Assembly: GCA_947494565.1 (NCBI GenBank)
Contig: CANLVG010000001.1
Location: forward strand, 248,001 to 312,000
Source of the DNA: an uncultured Flavobacteriaceae bacterium
Lineage (GTDB): Bacteria > Bacteroidota > Bacteroidia > Flavobacteriales > Flavobacteriaceae
Length of the DNA stretch: 64,000 bases
Direction: 5' to 3'
This document shows, piece by piece, positions 1 through 8,804 of this stretch; position 1 is the first letter of the stretch, and every line of letters begins with the position of its first letter. Below the pieces are notes generated by a model that saw only the letters and a program-made list of their open reading frames with translations, did not search any database and was not told the origin of the DNA. Made by a program: the position numbers and the translations under genes.

Positions 1-687
1 AAAGGACGCAAAGAAGGTGATTTGAAGGAGTTTTGGCATTTTGGGCAATATGTAGAGGACAATCCGAAATTAGAAGCTGAATACCCTGCCAATGTAACGG
101 TTAGCGAGCTTTCCGATTTCAATAGTGTTGGTGAGGAAACCTATAAAATGTTGGAGAAAACGGCAAAATACGTGCTTCGGGCCTTGGCGCTGCATTTAGA
201 TTTAGAAGAATATTATTTTGACCCATATATCAAAAACGGCAACTCTATTTTGAGACCTATTCATTATCCTCCCATCAAGGAAGAGCCTAAAAATGCAGTC
301 CGTGCGGCCGCACATGGCGATATCAACCTTATCACCCTACTTATGGGAGCCCATGGCAAAGGCCTACAAGTGATGAACCATGAGGGCGAGTGGGTCGACG
401 CCATCGCAAGACCAGATCAGTTGATGATCAATGTGGGTGATATGTTATCGCGATTGACCAATAACAAGTTGAAATCGACCATACACCAGGTCGTCAATCC
501 GCCCAAGGAGCTTTGGGGTACTTCCCGTTATTCCATCCCCTTCTTTATGCATCCTATTAGCGAAATGCCCTTAAACTGTTTGGAAGATTGTATTGATGAC
601 GCCAACCCTAAAGGTTTCGAAGATATTACGGCCGGTGCATTCTTGAATGAACGGTTGATCGAACTGGGATTGGTAAAGCCCAAGTAG
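1..687 (+). CDS. 2-oxoglutarate/Fe(II)-dependent oxygenase, isopenicillin N synthase family (5' partial)
   Basis: The reading frame is open from base 1 without a proper start (residues KGRKEGDLKEFWHFG), so the N-terminal part lies outside the window. The visible 228 codons hold the catalytic half of a non-heme iron oxygenase: HGD (about 313-321) supplies the first two iron ligands, STIHQVV (His at about 484) the third, and RYS (about 526-534) is the RxS motif that binds the 2-oxoglutarate carboxylate. The family hydroxylates, desaturates or cyclises small molecules in the cytoplasm. The substrate cannot be told from the sequence. An 84 bp gap and a TATTTTTG box separate it from the next gene. 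Confidence 0.88.
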   Translation, partial: KGRKEGDLKEFWHFGQYVEDNPKLEAEYPANVTVSELSDFNSVGEETYKMLEKTAKYVLRALALHLDLEEYYFDPYIKNGNSILRPIHYPPIKEEPKNAVRAAAHGDINLITLLMGAHGKGLQVMNHEGEWVDAIARPDQLMINVGDMLSRLTNNKLKSTIHQVVNPPKELWGTSRYSIPFFMHPISEMPLNCLEDCIDDANPKGFEDITAGAFLNERLIELGLVKPK

Positions 688-732
688 GGTTTTTCCGATT
701 TTTTACATCAGAATTAAATGAAACAATTCCCC

Positions 733-740
733 TATTTTTG
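733..740 (+). promoter_or_regulatory. TATTTTTG -7 box upstream of barrel gene
   Basis: This is a perfect match to the Bacteroidota -7 consensus TANNTTTG, followed by C, and lies 31 bp before the ATG at 772. No TTG -33 element is present at 19-21 bp, so only the -7 half is supported. Confidence 0.4.
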
Positions 741-771
741 CGTTTGAACCTAGAACCTGACTTATCAATTC

Positions 772-1986
772 ATGACCAAACCTCTATTGGCACTGCTCTT
801 CTGTTGTTTGTGCCTTACCAGCAATGCTCAGATAGCCTATGAAAATGCCTATTTCATCACCAATTCCGGGGAACGAATAGACTGCCTAATCAAAAATGTC
901 GATTGGAAGAACAATCCAGATTCATTTGAGTACAAAATTTCAGAAAATGGGCCTCTCGAAAAGGGTTTGCCCCTGAATGTCAAAGAATTCGGGTTCTCTG
1001 ATGGAACCAAGTTCATTGGCACCAAGGTGAAAATCGATAGGTCCTCGGACTTGACAGAAAAACTCAGTTACGAGAAACAACCTGATTTTAACGATGAAGC
1101 CTTGTTTTTGAAAGTATTGGTTGAGGGCAGTGCCAAGCTTCACGGGTACACCCAAGAAGGGTTACGACGTTTTTATCTTCAAATGGGCAATGGTGCAATT
1201 GAACCTTTGGTCTACAAAAAGTATAGTACAGATGATGCTATTATCCGTGAAAATGTGGCTTTCAGGCAAAAACTGTTGAACACGCTTGAATGCAATTCGG
1301 TTTCAAACCAAGAAATCGCGAATATAAAGTATACGACCAAGACTTTGGTGAAGTTATTTCAGCGGTACAACAAGTGTATGGATAGTGGTTACGAAATTGA
1401 AAGGCCTGAACAAAAAAAGACGAAATTAAATCTTTGGCTGAACCCGAGTGTGACATCCAATAATTTTAAGGTTTCCAATGGATTGGAAACTCAATATACT
1501 TTCGATTTCCCCAGTACTATTGGGCTAAGACTGGGAACTGCGTTAGAGTTGGTTTTGCCCTATAATAAGAATAAATGGTCGGTGTTCGTCGAACCCACAT
1601 ATCAAAAGTATACTTCTGACCGTCAAGTTGAGAGATCATTTAATTTTTCTGAAGGCGACATCTTCGATGCGAGCATAACTTATAGTTCAATTGAACTTCC
1701 TGTAGGAGTACGACATTACATGTTTCTGAATGATCTTTCAAAACTTTCGATTGAAGTCGCATTTGTACACGATTTCACTATGAACTCCAACATCAATATT
1801 GATCAAACCGATGATTTGACCATAGACTCCAATGAAAATTTTGCTTTCGGAATCGGGTATGTCTTTAAAAATACGTTTCAATTCCAAATTCGGTATCAGT
1901 TACCCCGGAACATTTTGGATAATTACGTCTTTTGGTCATCCGAGTTTACAACCCTGAATTTTACTCTTGGCTATCGTCTTCTTTGA
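772..1986 (+). CDS. outer-membrane beta-barrel protein, paralogue A
   Basis: The 404-residue protein starts with a signal peptide (MTKPLLALLFCCLCLTSNAQ). A soluble N-terminal half (about 21-210) contains YFITNSGERIDCLIKN and DWKNNPD. The second half alternates hydrophobic and polar residues as in a membrane barrel (for example GTALELVLPYNKNKWSVFVEPTYQ) and ends in an aromatic-rich strand, FTLGYRLL. It is a clear paralogue of the next gene on the same strand. It is probably an outer-membrane or periplasm-facing protein; the ligand and role are unknown and I do not recognise a named family. Confidence 0.7.
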   Translation: MTKPLLALLFCCLCLTSNAQIAYENAYFITNSGERIDCLIKNVDWKNNPDSFEYKISENGPLEKGLPLNVKEFGFSDGTKFIGTKVKIDRSSDLTEKLSYEKQPDFNDEALFLKVLVEGSAKLHGYTQEGLRRFYLQMGNGAIEPLVYKKYSTDDAIIRENVAFRQKLLNTLECNSVSNQEIANIKYTTKTLVKLFQRYNKCMDSGYEIERPEQKKTKLNLWLNPSVTSNNFKVSNGLETQYTFDFPSTIGLRLGTALELVLPYNKNKWSVFVEPTYQKYTSDRQVERSFNFSEGDIFDASITYSSIELPVGVRHYMFLNDLSKLSIEVAFVHDFTMNSNINIDQTDDLTIDSNENFAFGIGYVFKNTFQFQIRYQLPRNILDNYVFWSSEFTTLNFTLGYRLL

Positions 1987-2081
1987 ATGACAATGTAATT
2001 GATATCATTTTAATTCCTGCAGCGTAATCGACGCCAAAAATCGAAATAGGTTTTCAAAACAAAAAAAAACGGAATAGTCTT

Positions 2082-3281
2082 ATGATAAAAAAATCGTCTC
2101 TCTTTTTTCTTATCTGCCTTTTTTCTCTGTGTGCCCACGCTCAAATCGCGTTCGAAAAGGGTTATTTCATTACCAATTCCGGGGAACAAATAGACTGTCT
2201 GATCAAGAACTTGGATTGGAAGAACAATCCGGATCGCTTTACCTATAAAATATCGGAAGAGGCGGATGCCCAGACCAAAACAGCGCAAGAAATAAGTGAA
2301 TTCAAAGTGGGCAACTATAAATTCATCAAAGCGGTAGTGCAAATAAATAGATCTTCTGATTTAGCGGCTAGATTAGAAGGTACGCGGGAAGTCAAGTCTG
2401 AAGCGGAAGAATTGCTGTTGCAACATTTGATCGAAGGGAACGCAAACCTCTACTATTATGAAGAAGGTAACCTTCGACGCTTTTTCTATGCCCGGGAAAG
2501 TTTAAAACCGAAACAACTGGTCTATAAAAAATTTCGAAAACCCGATAATACAATAGGAGAAAACAACACCTATAAACAACAGTTGTGGAATGACCTAAAA
2601 TGTGATGGCATTTCAAAGCGATTCATTGATAAAACCTCGTATAAGACATCGACATTGACCAATCTTTTCGTTACCTATAATAAATGCACGGATGCCAATT
2701 GGGTAGATGCAACCACCAAAGAGAAAAAAGATTACTTCAATATAGCCCTACGACCGGGAATCAACTTCTCCTCTTTAGAAGTGAATCGATTGGATCGATC
2801 AGTAAAATACGATGGCGCGGCAAGCTTTCGTATTGGCTTAGAATTTGAGTTTATCCTCCCCTTCAATAAAGATAAATGGGCATTACTTTTTGAACCGACG
2901 TATAGAAATTATCAAAGCACAACAACACAGAATTTGAGTTTTTCGCCAGATTTGATCATCTTAGATGCAGATTACTCCTCGGTTGAGTTTGCTGCGGGAA
3001 TTCGACATTATTCTTTTATTACTAAAAATTCGGCTCTTTTCTTTTCGGGATATATGCTTAACGACATGGAATTGAACTCATCGGTTTCCGCCCTAACTTT
3101 ATCAAGGTCCAGGCTCAAGGTGAACCCTCTCTCCAATTTTGCAATTGGACTCGGGTATCGATTATTCGGTAAATTTTCTTTGGAGCTCCGATATGATTTC
3201 CCAAGGGAAATCATCAGAGCTTTTGACTATGGCTCGGACTTCAAGAACTTATCAGTAATCTTTGGCTATACCTTTCTATAA
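2082..3281 (+). CDS. outer-membrane beta-barrel protein, paralogue B
   Basis: The 399-residue protein has a signal peptide (MIKKSSLFFLICLFSLCAHAQ) and the same architecture as the upstream gene. Conserved blocks include GYFITNSGEQIDCLIKN, LDWKNNPD, RSSDLAARLEG, FNKDKWALLFEPTY and the C-terminal barrel strand ending FGYTFL. Similarity is strongest in the first 80 residues and visible at the DNA level around 840-910 versus 2160-2230, which indicates a tandem duplication followed by divergence. The 95 bp gap between the genes makes co-transcription possible. Function is unknown. Confidence 0.7.
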   Translation: MIKKSSLFFLICLFSLCAHAQIAFEKGYFITNSGEQIDCLIKNLDWKNNPDRFTYKISEEADAQTKTAQEISEFKVGNYKFIKAVVQINRSSDLAARLEGTREVKSEAEELLLQHLIEGNANLYYYEEGNLRRFFYARESLKPKQLVYKKFRKPDNTIGENNTYKQQLWNDLKCDGISKRFIDKTSYKTSTLTNLFVTYNKCTDANWVDATTKEKKDYFNIALRPGINFSSLEVNRLDRSVKYDGAASFRIGLEFEFILPFNKDKWALLFEPTYRNYQSTTTQNLSFSPDLIILDADYSSVEFAAGIRHYSFITKNSALFFSGYMLNDMELNSSVSALTLSRSRLKVNPLSNFAIGLGYRLFGKFSLELRYDFPREIIRAFDYGSDFKNLSVIFGYTFL

Positions 3282-3295
3282 ATATTGCACATACC

Positions 3296-3622
3296 ATGGA
3301 CTTAAAAGACCAATTAAAGAATCTCTTTCCCGAACATATACCCGAACAGTCTGAAGCAAAAGCGCCTGAAAGCAATATATGGCTTCAAGAAGAACCGATT
3401 ATTTGTAAATACGAAAAACGCAAGGGTAAACCGACAACCCTTTTGGAAGGATACAACGGGGCGGCCAAAGATTTTAAATTACTGGCCAAGGAGTTGAAGA
3501 CCAAACTCAGTGTCGGGGGTTCTATTAAGAACGAGACTATCATCATACAGGGCGACTACCGGGATAAGATTATGGATATTTTGAAGAAAAAGGGGTTTCG
3601 GGTCAAGCGTGTTGGAGGTTGA
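3296..3622 (+). CDS. translation initiation factor SUI1/eIF1-like (YciH family)
   Basis: The 108-residue protein has a short variable N-terminus and a C-terminal SUI1 fold (about 40-108). Recognisable segments are KRKGKPTTLLEGYNG, LAKELKTKLSVGGSIK, the strand ETIIIQGDYRDKI and the terminal KKKGFRVKRVGG. Members bind the small ribosomal subunit; bacterial copies are dispensable and may influence start-codon choice. It begins 14 bp after the preceding gene, so it may be read from the same transcript. Confidence 0.9.
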   Translation: MDLKDQLKNLFPEHIPEQSEAKAPESNIWLQEEPIICKYEKRKGKPTTLLEGYNGAAKDFKLLAKELKTKLSVGGSIKNETIIIQGDYRDKIMDILKKKGFRVKRVGG

Positions 3623-3753
3623 CCTGACCAATCACATCATATAAGGTATTACTGCTTTTCAATGGTGTTCGACGGATTTTTTTAGTTAATTTTTTTTGTC
3701 GCTATCGATTAAATGTTATTTTTAGACGATTAAAACCTAAACAACTACCTAAC

Positions 3754-4686
3754 ATGAGTTCCCTATTGCATATTACAAATGGAGATGCCTTTACAGAACG
3801 ATTGGGTTCTCTTCAACTAAAAGGTGACGTCATTACTTGGCGCGAAATGCTTTGCGAAGGTAAAACCCTCACCAATGTGGGTAGCGAGAACTTCTGGAAA
3901 ACCCGTTTCGAGTTCCTGAACAAGAACTATAAGGTCTCTAAATCGTGGTTCATTGAAAAAACCTTAAAAGAGTACCGTTCCCTGTGTAATCACAAACAAC
4001 AAGATCATATCGTCCTCTGGTTCGAATATGATCTTTTTTGTCAAATCAACATGCTTGCCGTACTAAGTTGGTTAAAGGCCAATCGAAAGTATGCAGAAAT
4101 CTCATTGGTGTGCAGCGGCAAAGAAGATGAGTCGGAGCGTTTATATGCACTGAACGATTTGAACGATTCACAACTTTTGAAGCTTTACGAAAACCGTACC
4201 ATCTTGTCGCAAGACGATATTGAGTATGCCGATTACGTATGGCAACTATACTGTAGCGATAATCCGATGCGATTGGAAAATCTTAGGGATTTCGAAAATT
4301 ATCAATTCAAATACCTCTCAGAAGGCATAAAATCACATTTACATCGATTTCCGTCCATCAAGAACGGTCTGAATGAAATGGAAAACAATATTCTGAAATT
4401 GGCACTTGAAGAACGGCCAACATCCAAAAAGTCATTTCTCGGTACCATATTAAAAAATCAAGGTACCTTAGGTTTCGGTGATAGCCAATATGATCGAGCC
4501 TTGAATCGATTAAGGCCTCTGTTTTCGTCATTTAACCCTGTTCGACTCTCCAAAACAGGAAAGCAGGTGTTGGATAATCAAACCAGTTACTATTCAGCTA
4601 TTCAGGACACGAACGTTTATTTGGGAGGGGCTTTAAAATATAACTTCCTTTATAATACCAATACCGATAGAATACTAAAATTATAG
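3754..4686 (+). CDS. DUF1835 domain-containing protein
   Basis: The 310-residue cytoplasmic protein has no signal peptide. The N-terminus (LLHITNGDAF..., GDVITWREMLCEGKTL) and the internal DHIVLWFEYDLFCQINML block match the DUF1835 family, whose biochemical role is not established. The C-terminal half is helical and ends near LYNTNTDRILKL. The next gene starts one base after its stop codon, so it probably heads an operon with the nucleoside phosphorylase and the NMT1-like protein. Confidence 0.8.
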   Translation: MSSLLHITNGDAFTERLGSLQLKGDVITWREMLCEGKTLTNVGSENFWKTRFEFLNKNYKVSKSWFIEKTLKEYRSLCNHKQQDHIVLWFEYDLFCQINMLAVLSWLKANRKYAEISLVCSGKEDESERLYALNDLNDSQLLKLYENRTILSQDDIEYADYVWQLYCSDNPMRLENLRDFENYQFKYLSEGIKSHLHRFPSIKNGLNEMENNILKLALEERPTSKKSFLGTILKNQGTLGFGDSQYDRALNRLRPLFSSFNPVRLSKTGKQVLDNQTSYYSAIQDTNVYLGGALKYNFLYNTNTDRILKL

Positions 4687-4687
4687 T

Positions 4688-5557
4688 ATGCCGCTAGGGT
4701 CATCCGAGCTAATCTTGAATGCTGACCGTAGCATCTACCACCTTAATTTAATACCAGAAGACGTTGCAACCACCATCATTACCGTTGGTGACCCAGACCG
4801 CGTGTCGGATGTATCAAAGCATTTCGATTCCTTGGAATTGAAAAAAGGAAAACGTGAATTCATTACACATACCGGAGTGTTAAACGGAAAGCGTTTAACG
4901 GTTATTTCCACAGGCATTGGCACCGACAATGTGGATATTGTACTGAACGAATTGGATGCCTTGGTCAATATCGATTTTGAAACCAGGGAAATCAAGAAGG
5001 AAACCACCCGCTTGCAGTTTGTGCGCATCGGCACTTCCGGGGCCATACAAGCCGAAATTCCTGTAGATTCTTTTCTCATAAGTGCATATGCCATGGGGTT
5101 CGATTCCCTTTTGCACTTTTATGATAGTCATCGTATGCAGTGCACCGATATTTCGCAAAAGTTTATGGAGCATGCAGACTGGCCGGCTACGAAATCGGCC
5201 CCCTACGTGGTAAAAGCTGATGAAAAACTGCTTCAGCAATTGAGTTCAAATCGTATACGATTAGGTGTAACTGCCACAAATACGGGTTTTTACGGCCCTC
5301 AAGGTCGGCAACTCCGTACAGCGATCAATACTCACGACATGATTTCAATATTAGCGTCTTTTCGCCATCAGGACTTGAAAATAACCAACCTTGAAATGGA
5401 AACCTCGGGCATTTATGGGCTCTCGAAGTTGATGGGACACCAGGCAATTTCCATGAATTGCCTTTTGGCCAACCGAGTGACCGGTGAGTTTTCTAAAAAC
5501 CCAGAGAAATCGGTCGCGGCATTGATTGAATATACCTTAGAGAAACTTACAACATGA
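4688..5557 (+). CDS. nucleoside phosphorylase (uridine phosphorylase-like)
   Basis: The 289-residue protein belongs to the PNP/UDP phosphorylase superfamily, which splits nucleosides with phosphate into base and ribose 1-phosphate. Motifs include the phosphate-binding ITVGDPDRV (about 31-39), STGIGTDNVDI, FVRIGTSGAIQ (about 112-122) and the ribose-binding NLEMETSGIYGL near the C-terminus. The fold resembles uridine phosphorylase, but base specificity cannot be fixed from motifs. It starts one base after the DUF1835 gene, and its TGA overlaps the ATG of the next gene (ATGA), indicating translational coupling. Confidence 0.85.
   Translation: MPLGSSELILNADRSIYHLNLIPEDVATTIITVGDPDRVSDVSKHFDSLELKKGKREFITHTGVLNGKRLTVISTGIGTDNVDIVLNELDALVNIDFETREIKKETTRLQFVRIGTSGAIQAEIPVDSFLISAYAMGFDSLLHFYDSHRMQCTDISQKFMEHADWPATKSAPYVVKADEKLLQQLSSNRIRLGVTATNTGFYGPQGRQLRTAINTHDMISILASFRHQDLKITNLEMETSGIYGLSKLMGHQAISMNCLLANRVTGEFSKNPEKSVAALIEYTLEKLTT
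5250..5261. repeat. 12-bp palindrome ATCGTATACGAT, copy 1 of 3
   Basis: The palindrome lies inside the nucleoside phosphorylase gene (context CAAATCGTATACGATTAG) and matches the sites at 12312 and 22120 exactly. Confidence 0.6.
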
Positions 5558-6405
5558 AAAAAAGAGTAACGATCGCAGGCGTACCCGAACATTTCAACCT
5601 ACCCTGGCATATGGCCATAGACGAAGGTGCATTTGCAGAACGTGGAATTGACCTTATCTGGACAGATGTACCCGAAGGTACGGGCAGAATGAGTCAAATG
5701 CTTAAAGATCATGAGACCGATTTGGCAATTATCCTGACGGAAGGAATCGTGAAGAGTATTTCGGAAGGTAATCCGGTAAAAGTGGTACAAGAGTATATCG
5801 CAACACCCCTTCTTTGGGGCATACATGTGGGGTTTAAAAGTGCATTTACCCACATTGAAGAACTTAAGGGAACGAAAACAGCCATTAGCCGCTTTGGGAG
5901 TGGCAGTCATTTAATGGCCTATGTTCATGCTCAAGCGCGGGGGTGGGATACCGAAACAGCATTACGATTTGAGGTCATAAACAATCTTGACGGTGCTGTA
6001 GATGCCCTGACTATGCATCAGGCGGATTATTTCATGTGGGAGCACTTCACCACAAAACCATTGGTAGACAGTCAGGTTTTCAGGCGTTTGGGAGATTGCC
6101 CTACGCCATGGCCTTGTTTCGTTATTGCGGCGACTGACCACTTTATTGATGAACATCGAGATGTTCTACAACATATTTTAGAAGTCATTAATGGTTATAC
6201 CACCGAATTCAAATCAATACCAAGTATCGATCGATCATTGGCCAACGGGTATGGTCAGCAACTCGAGGATATTCAAGATTGGCTTTCAAAAACCCGTTGG
6301 AGCCAGAGGCAACTTGATTCCGACACTTTGATGACCGTGCAACGAACCCTACAAAGTTTAGGGCTTATTCATTCCATTACTGAGAAAGAGGGGTTTTTGT
6401 TGTAA
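5554..6405 (+). CDS. NMT1/THI5-like substrate-binding-fold protein without signal peptide
   Basis: The 283-residue protein has the bilobed fold of the SsuA/NMT1-type periplasmic binding proteins: VPEHFNLPWHMAIDEGAFAERGIDL at the start, then LAIILTEGIVKSI, and TKTAISRFGSGSHLMAY in the second lobe. Unlike transporter-linked members it begins MKKRVTIAGVPEHF with no signal peptide and no lipobox, and no permease or ATPase gene lies nearby. The cysteine cluster of THI5-type HMP-phosphate synthases is absent. It overlaps the phosphorylase stop by 4 bp, so a cytoplasmic enzymatic or binding role tied to nucleoside metabolism is more likely than uptake. The substrate is unknown. Confidence 0.7.
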   Translation: MKKRVTIAGVPEHFNLPWHMAIDEGAFAERGIDLIWTDVPEGTGRMSQMLKDHETDLAIILTEGIVKSISEGNPVKVVQEYIATPLLWGIHVGFKSAFTHIEELKGTKTAISRFGSGSHLMAYVHAQARGWDTETALRFEVINNLDGAVDALTMHQADYFMWEHFTTKPLVDSQVFRRLGDCPTPWPCFVIAATDHFIDEHRDVLQHILEVINGYTTEFKSIPSIDRSLANGYGQQLEDIQDWLSKTRWSQRQLDSDTLMTVQRTLQSLGLIHSITEKEGFLL

Positions 6406-6410
6406 AACTG

Positions 6411-6833
6411 TTACGTCTTTTTTTTCCTGATGAAAAGCTTTTGGATAAGTCCGGTAAACTTTTTTTCAGACAGGGGTTTTCGAATAATGGCGTCTATATT
6501 CGGGTTTTTTGTTGCCCTGATCATCTCCTTTTCATTCTCACTTGTGGTCAACACCACAATGAACGACTCATTTCGTAACTCCTCATCCAGCGAATCATAG
6601 GCCTCTAAAAATTTCCATCCATCCATAACGGGCATTCGCATGTCCAGCAACAATAAAAGGGGTTTCTCAAGTCTGGTTTTTTGATCCGTTAGCAAAGCTA
6701 TAGCTTTTGCCCCGTTCGCTACTGTTTCGATTTCAATATCCAAATCGAGTCGTCGAATAAAAATTTTATTGAAAAGGTTGCTGATCTCATCATCGTCGAT
6801 CAACACAACGGACTTAATGGGGGAGGCAATCAA
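6411..6833 (-). CDS. single-domain response regulator (CheY-like receiver)
   Basis: The 140-residue protein consists only of a receiver domain. The acidic pocket is in VLIDDDEIS (Asp13-15), the phospho-acceptor is Asp64 in LLLLLDMRMPVMDGW, the switch Thr is in VVLTTSEN and the conserved Lys is in IIRKPLSEK. There is no output domain, so it probably acts by protein interaction or within a phosphorelay. No histidine kinase gene is adjacent. The 3' end faces the NMT1-like gene, 5 bp away. Confidence 0.9.
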   Translation of the reverse strand: MIASPIKSVVLIDDDEISNLFNKIFIRRLDLDIEIETVANGAKAIALLTDQKTRLEKPLLLLLDMRMPVMDGWKFLEAYDSLDEELRNESFIVVLTTSENEKEMIRATKNPNIDAIIRKPLSEKKFTGLIQKLFIRKKKT

Positions 6834-6979
6834 GACGTCTTGGTTTGGTTATTAGTTCAAAATAATAATGTAATACTATTGCCATTCAAAAGTAAGAAAA
6901 ACATTATTTAATTCAAAATAGCGGCGCACCCCGCGAGCTATAGCTTCCCTCGATAGAAATCGACAACCTCTCAAACCAT

Positions 6980-7645
6980 TCACCAGTGAATTGGAGTTTG
7001 ATTGTGGGTCTTGAGAATCGTATTCGTTTGACTAAAATGCTTATTTCCAAACCAATACCCTCTATTCGCACTTAATGGAGAAGGATGTCCGCTGGTAAGA
7101 ACATGATGTTTCGAAGAATCGATAAGTACTGATTTCTTCTTCGCGAAACCGCCCCATAGCAAGAAAATAATGCCCCTACACTCTTCCGATACTTTTTGAA
7201 TAACCGCATTTGTGAATTTTTCCCATCCCAAGTTCTGATGGCTTCCGGCCTGGTGAGCGCGAACGGTCAAAGTAGCATTCAGGAGCAATACGCCCTGTTC
7301 TGCCCACCGTTCAAGGTTACCGCTCGTCGGATAGGCTACGCCAAGATCCGTGTTGATTTCTTTGAAAATATTGATCAATGAAGGGGGATGCGCCACCCCG
7401 TCATTAACGGAAAAACATAAGCCATTGGCTTGACCTGGTCCATGATAGGGGTCTTGCCCTATGATTACTACCTTAGTCTCATCAAAGGGACAATGGTCGA
7501 AAGCTGAAAATATGTACTTTCCTTTAGGATAACAGGTATGTCGGGTATACTCGTCTCGAATCGACTTCGTTAACGTATCAAAGTATGGTTTGTCAAATTC
7601 TTCGGAGAGTTTCTCCCGCCAACTAGAATGGATCTTAACGTTCAT
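6980..7645 (-). CDS. ung: uracil-DNA glycosylase, family 1
   Basis: The 221-residue enzyme removes uracil from DNA to start base-excision repair. The water-activating motif GQDPYHGPGQANGLCFSV (about 62-79) carries the catalytic Asp, LLLNATLTV follows, and the DNA-intercalation loop HPSPLSANRGYWF with the catalytic His is near 187. Length and motif order match Ung. The gene appears to be transcribed alone from a TATTTTTG box at 7675-7668. Confidence 0.96.
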   Translation of the reverse strand: MNVKIHSSWREKLSEEFDKPYFDTLTKSIRDEYTRHTCYPKGKYIFSAFDHCPFDETKVVIIGQDPYHGPGQANGLCFSVNDGVAHPPSLINIFKEINTDLGVAYPTSGNLERWAEQGVLLLNATLTVRAHQAGSHQNLGWEKFTNAVIQKVSEECRGIIFLLWGGFAKKKSVLIDSSKHHVLTSGHPSPLSANRGYWFGNKHFSQTNTILKTHNQTPIHW

Positions 7646-7667
7646 ATTTTTCGGATGGTGTTATACC

Positions 7668-7675
7668 CAAAAATA
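7668..7675 (-). promoter_or_regulatory. TATTTTTG -7 box of ung
   Basis: Read on the minus strand this is a perfect TANNTTTG box, 22 bp before the ung start codon. No TTG at the usual spacing was found. Confidence 0.4.
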
Positions 7676-7719
7676 CAAGAGATTTACGCAATACCCAGAA
7701 AATAGAAAAAGATTCGACC

Positions 7720-8778
7720 CTAGTCCTCAAAATTGAGATTGGCCATTTGAGCCTCCACTATAGGTTGACGGTCCAAACGATTCTCCAGCTCTTTTAGATA
7801 GCTTTGAGAGGCTTTATCATTCAAGTTTTGGTTGGCCTTAGTGGCCCATTCGTGTGCAGCGATAAGCTTACCTTCAAATTCCATTCCGACCGCCATATTG
7901 TGACAGGCTCGGCCCTTTATCTTCTTATTGGAATTTTCAGCGTCCTTCCTCCAAAGTGCCGCAGCGCTATCAATATCACCGGAAGCCATGATTTCACCGG
8001 CCTTTACGAGATTGTCCGTTCCTTTTACAAAATACTCACGGATGATTTTACGTTCATAAGGTTTCAATCGTTCACCGAAGGAATTACCAACCAATTTTCC
8101 CTTCGACATCAAGCTATCTTTTCGGCTACCAATGGCACGCAGTGCGGCAATTGGATCAATTCCCTTGGCTTTTGCTACCAATTGTTGGTCATACGCATAC
8201 TCATCTATAATCTTCTCATGAACGGGATCATAGATTTTCCAGTTGTTCTGAATGAGGGTTTCCAAGGTGATCTCTTGAGCTGATACTTTCTCTTTTTCCC
8301 GCATCATGTTAAGCTGTTCCATTTTGGTTTTTCGCAATGAAACCTCGGTTTCAGCATCAAAATGTGTCAAAGAGAACAGGGCGTCAATGTCATGCGTGGT
8401 ACAAAGGGTCTTGATTTTCTCCCAAGAAGTACCTTCGGAGTCATTTAGCAACTTTCTAAGCTCATTCCCTGATACAACCAACAATTCCACCTCAAAACGA
8501 TTATCCTTCCGCAATTCGCTTACTAAGGCCTCTAAAGCGGCATTCTGCGCTTGTTGTATCAACCATTGGTCCTCTATGGCCACCAAACCTTCAATTCCTT
8601 TGGTCGCTTTGGGTTGTTCTTCAGGTTCGACACTATTAAGAACCCCTACGCGGACGATTTTTGCGGACAAGTCCACTTTAGCGGGTTCCATAGATTTAAT
8701 GGCCAATTGCTGTTTAGATCCGCAACTGCTTACGAACAGCACGACCCCTACCATCAATAGTTTAGCTATCTGTTTCAT
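7720..8778 (-). CDS. DUF6340-family lipoprotein, paralogue 1
   Basis: The 352-residue protein starts with a lipoprotein signal (KLLMVGVVLFVSSC, lipid-modified Cys at 19). It shares a full-length pattern with the gene immediately upstream: PAKVDLSAKIVRVGVLN, NNWKIYDPVHEKIIDEYAYDQQ, GKGIDPIAALRAIGSR, RLKPYERKIIREYFVKGTDN and GRACHNMAVGMEFEGKL. The C-terminal part is helical and TPR-like. The family has no known activity; it is likely anchored in the outer or inner membrane. It starts 26 bp after the stop of its paralogue, so the two form an operon. Confidence 0.78.
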   Translation of the reverse strand: MKQIAKLLMVGVVLFVSSCGSKQQLAIKSMEPAKVDLSAKIVRVGVLNSVEPEEQPKATKGIEGLVAIEDQWLIQQAQNAALEALVSELRKDNRFEVELLVVSGNELRKLLNDSEGTSWEKIKTLCTTHDIDALFSLTHFDAETEVSLRKTKMEQLNMMREKEKVSAQEITLETLIQNNWKIYDPVHEKIIDEYAYDQQLVAKAKGIDPIAALRAIGSRKDSLMSKGKLVGNSFGERLKPYERKIIREYFVKGTDNLVKAGEIMASGDIDSAAALWRKDAENSNKKIKGRACHNMAVGMEFEGKLIAAHEWATKANQNLNDKASQSYLKELENRLDRQPIVEAQMANLNFED

Positions 8779-8804
8779 GTTTTAGGTTGAAATTAGCTGT
8801 CAAT

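Noticed and set aside
6690-6950. Two AGCTATAGCT palindromes (near 6696 and 6935)
   Set aside because: They are only 10 bp, the first lies in the response regulator gene, and their flanks differ; chance is a sufficient explanation.
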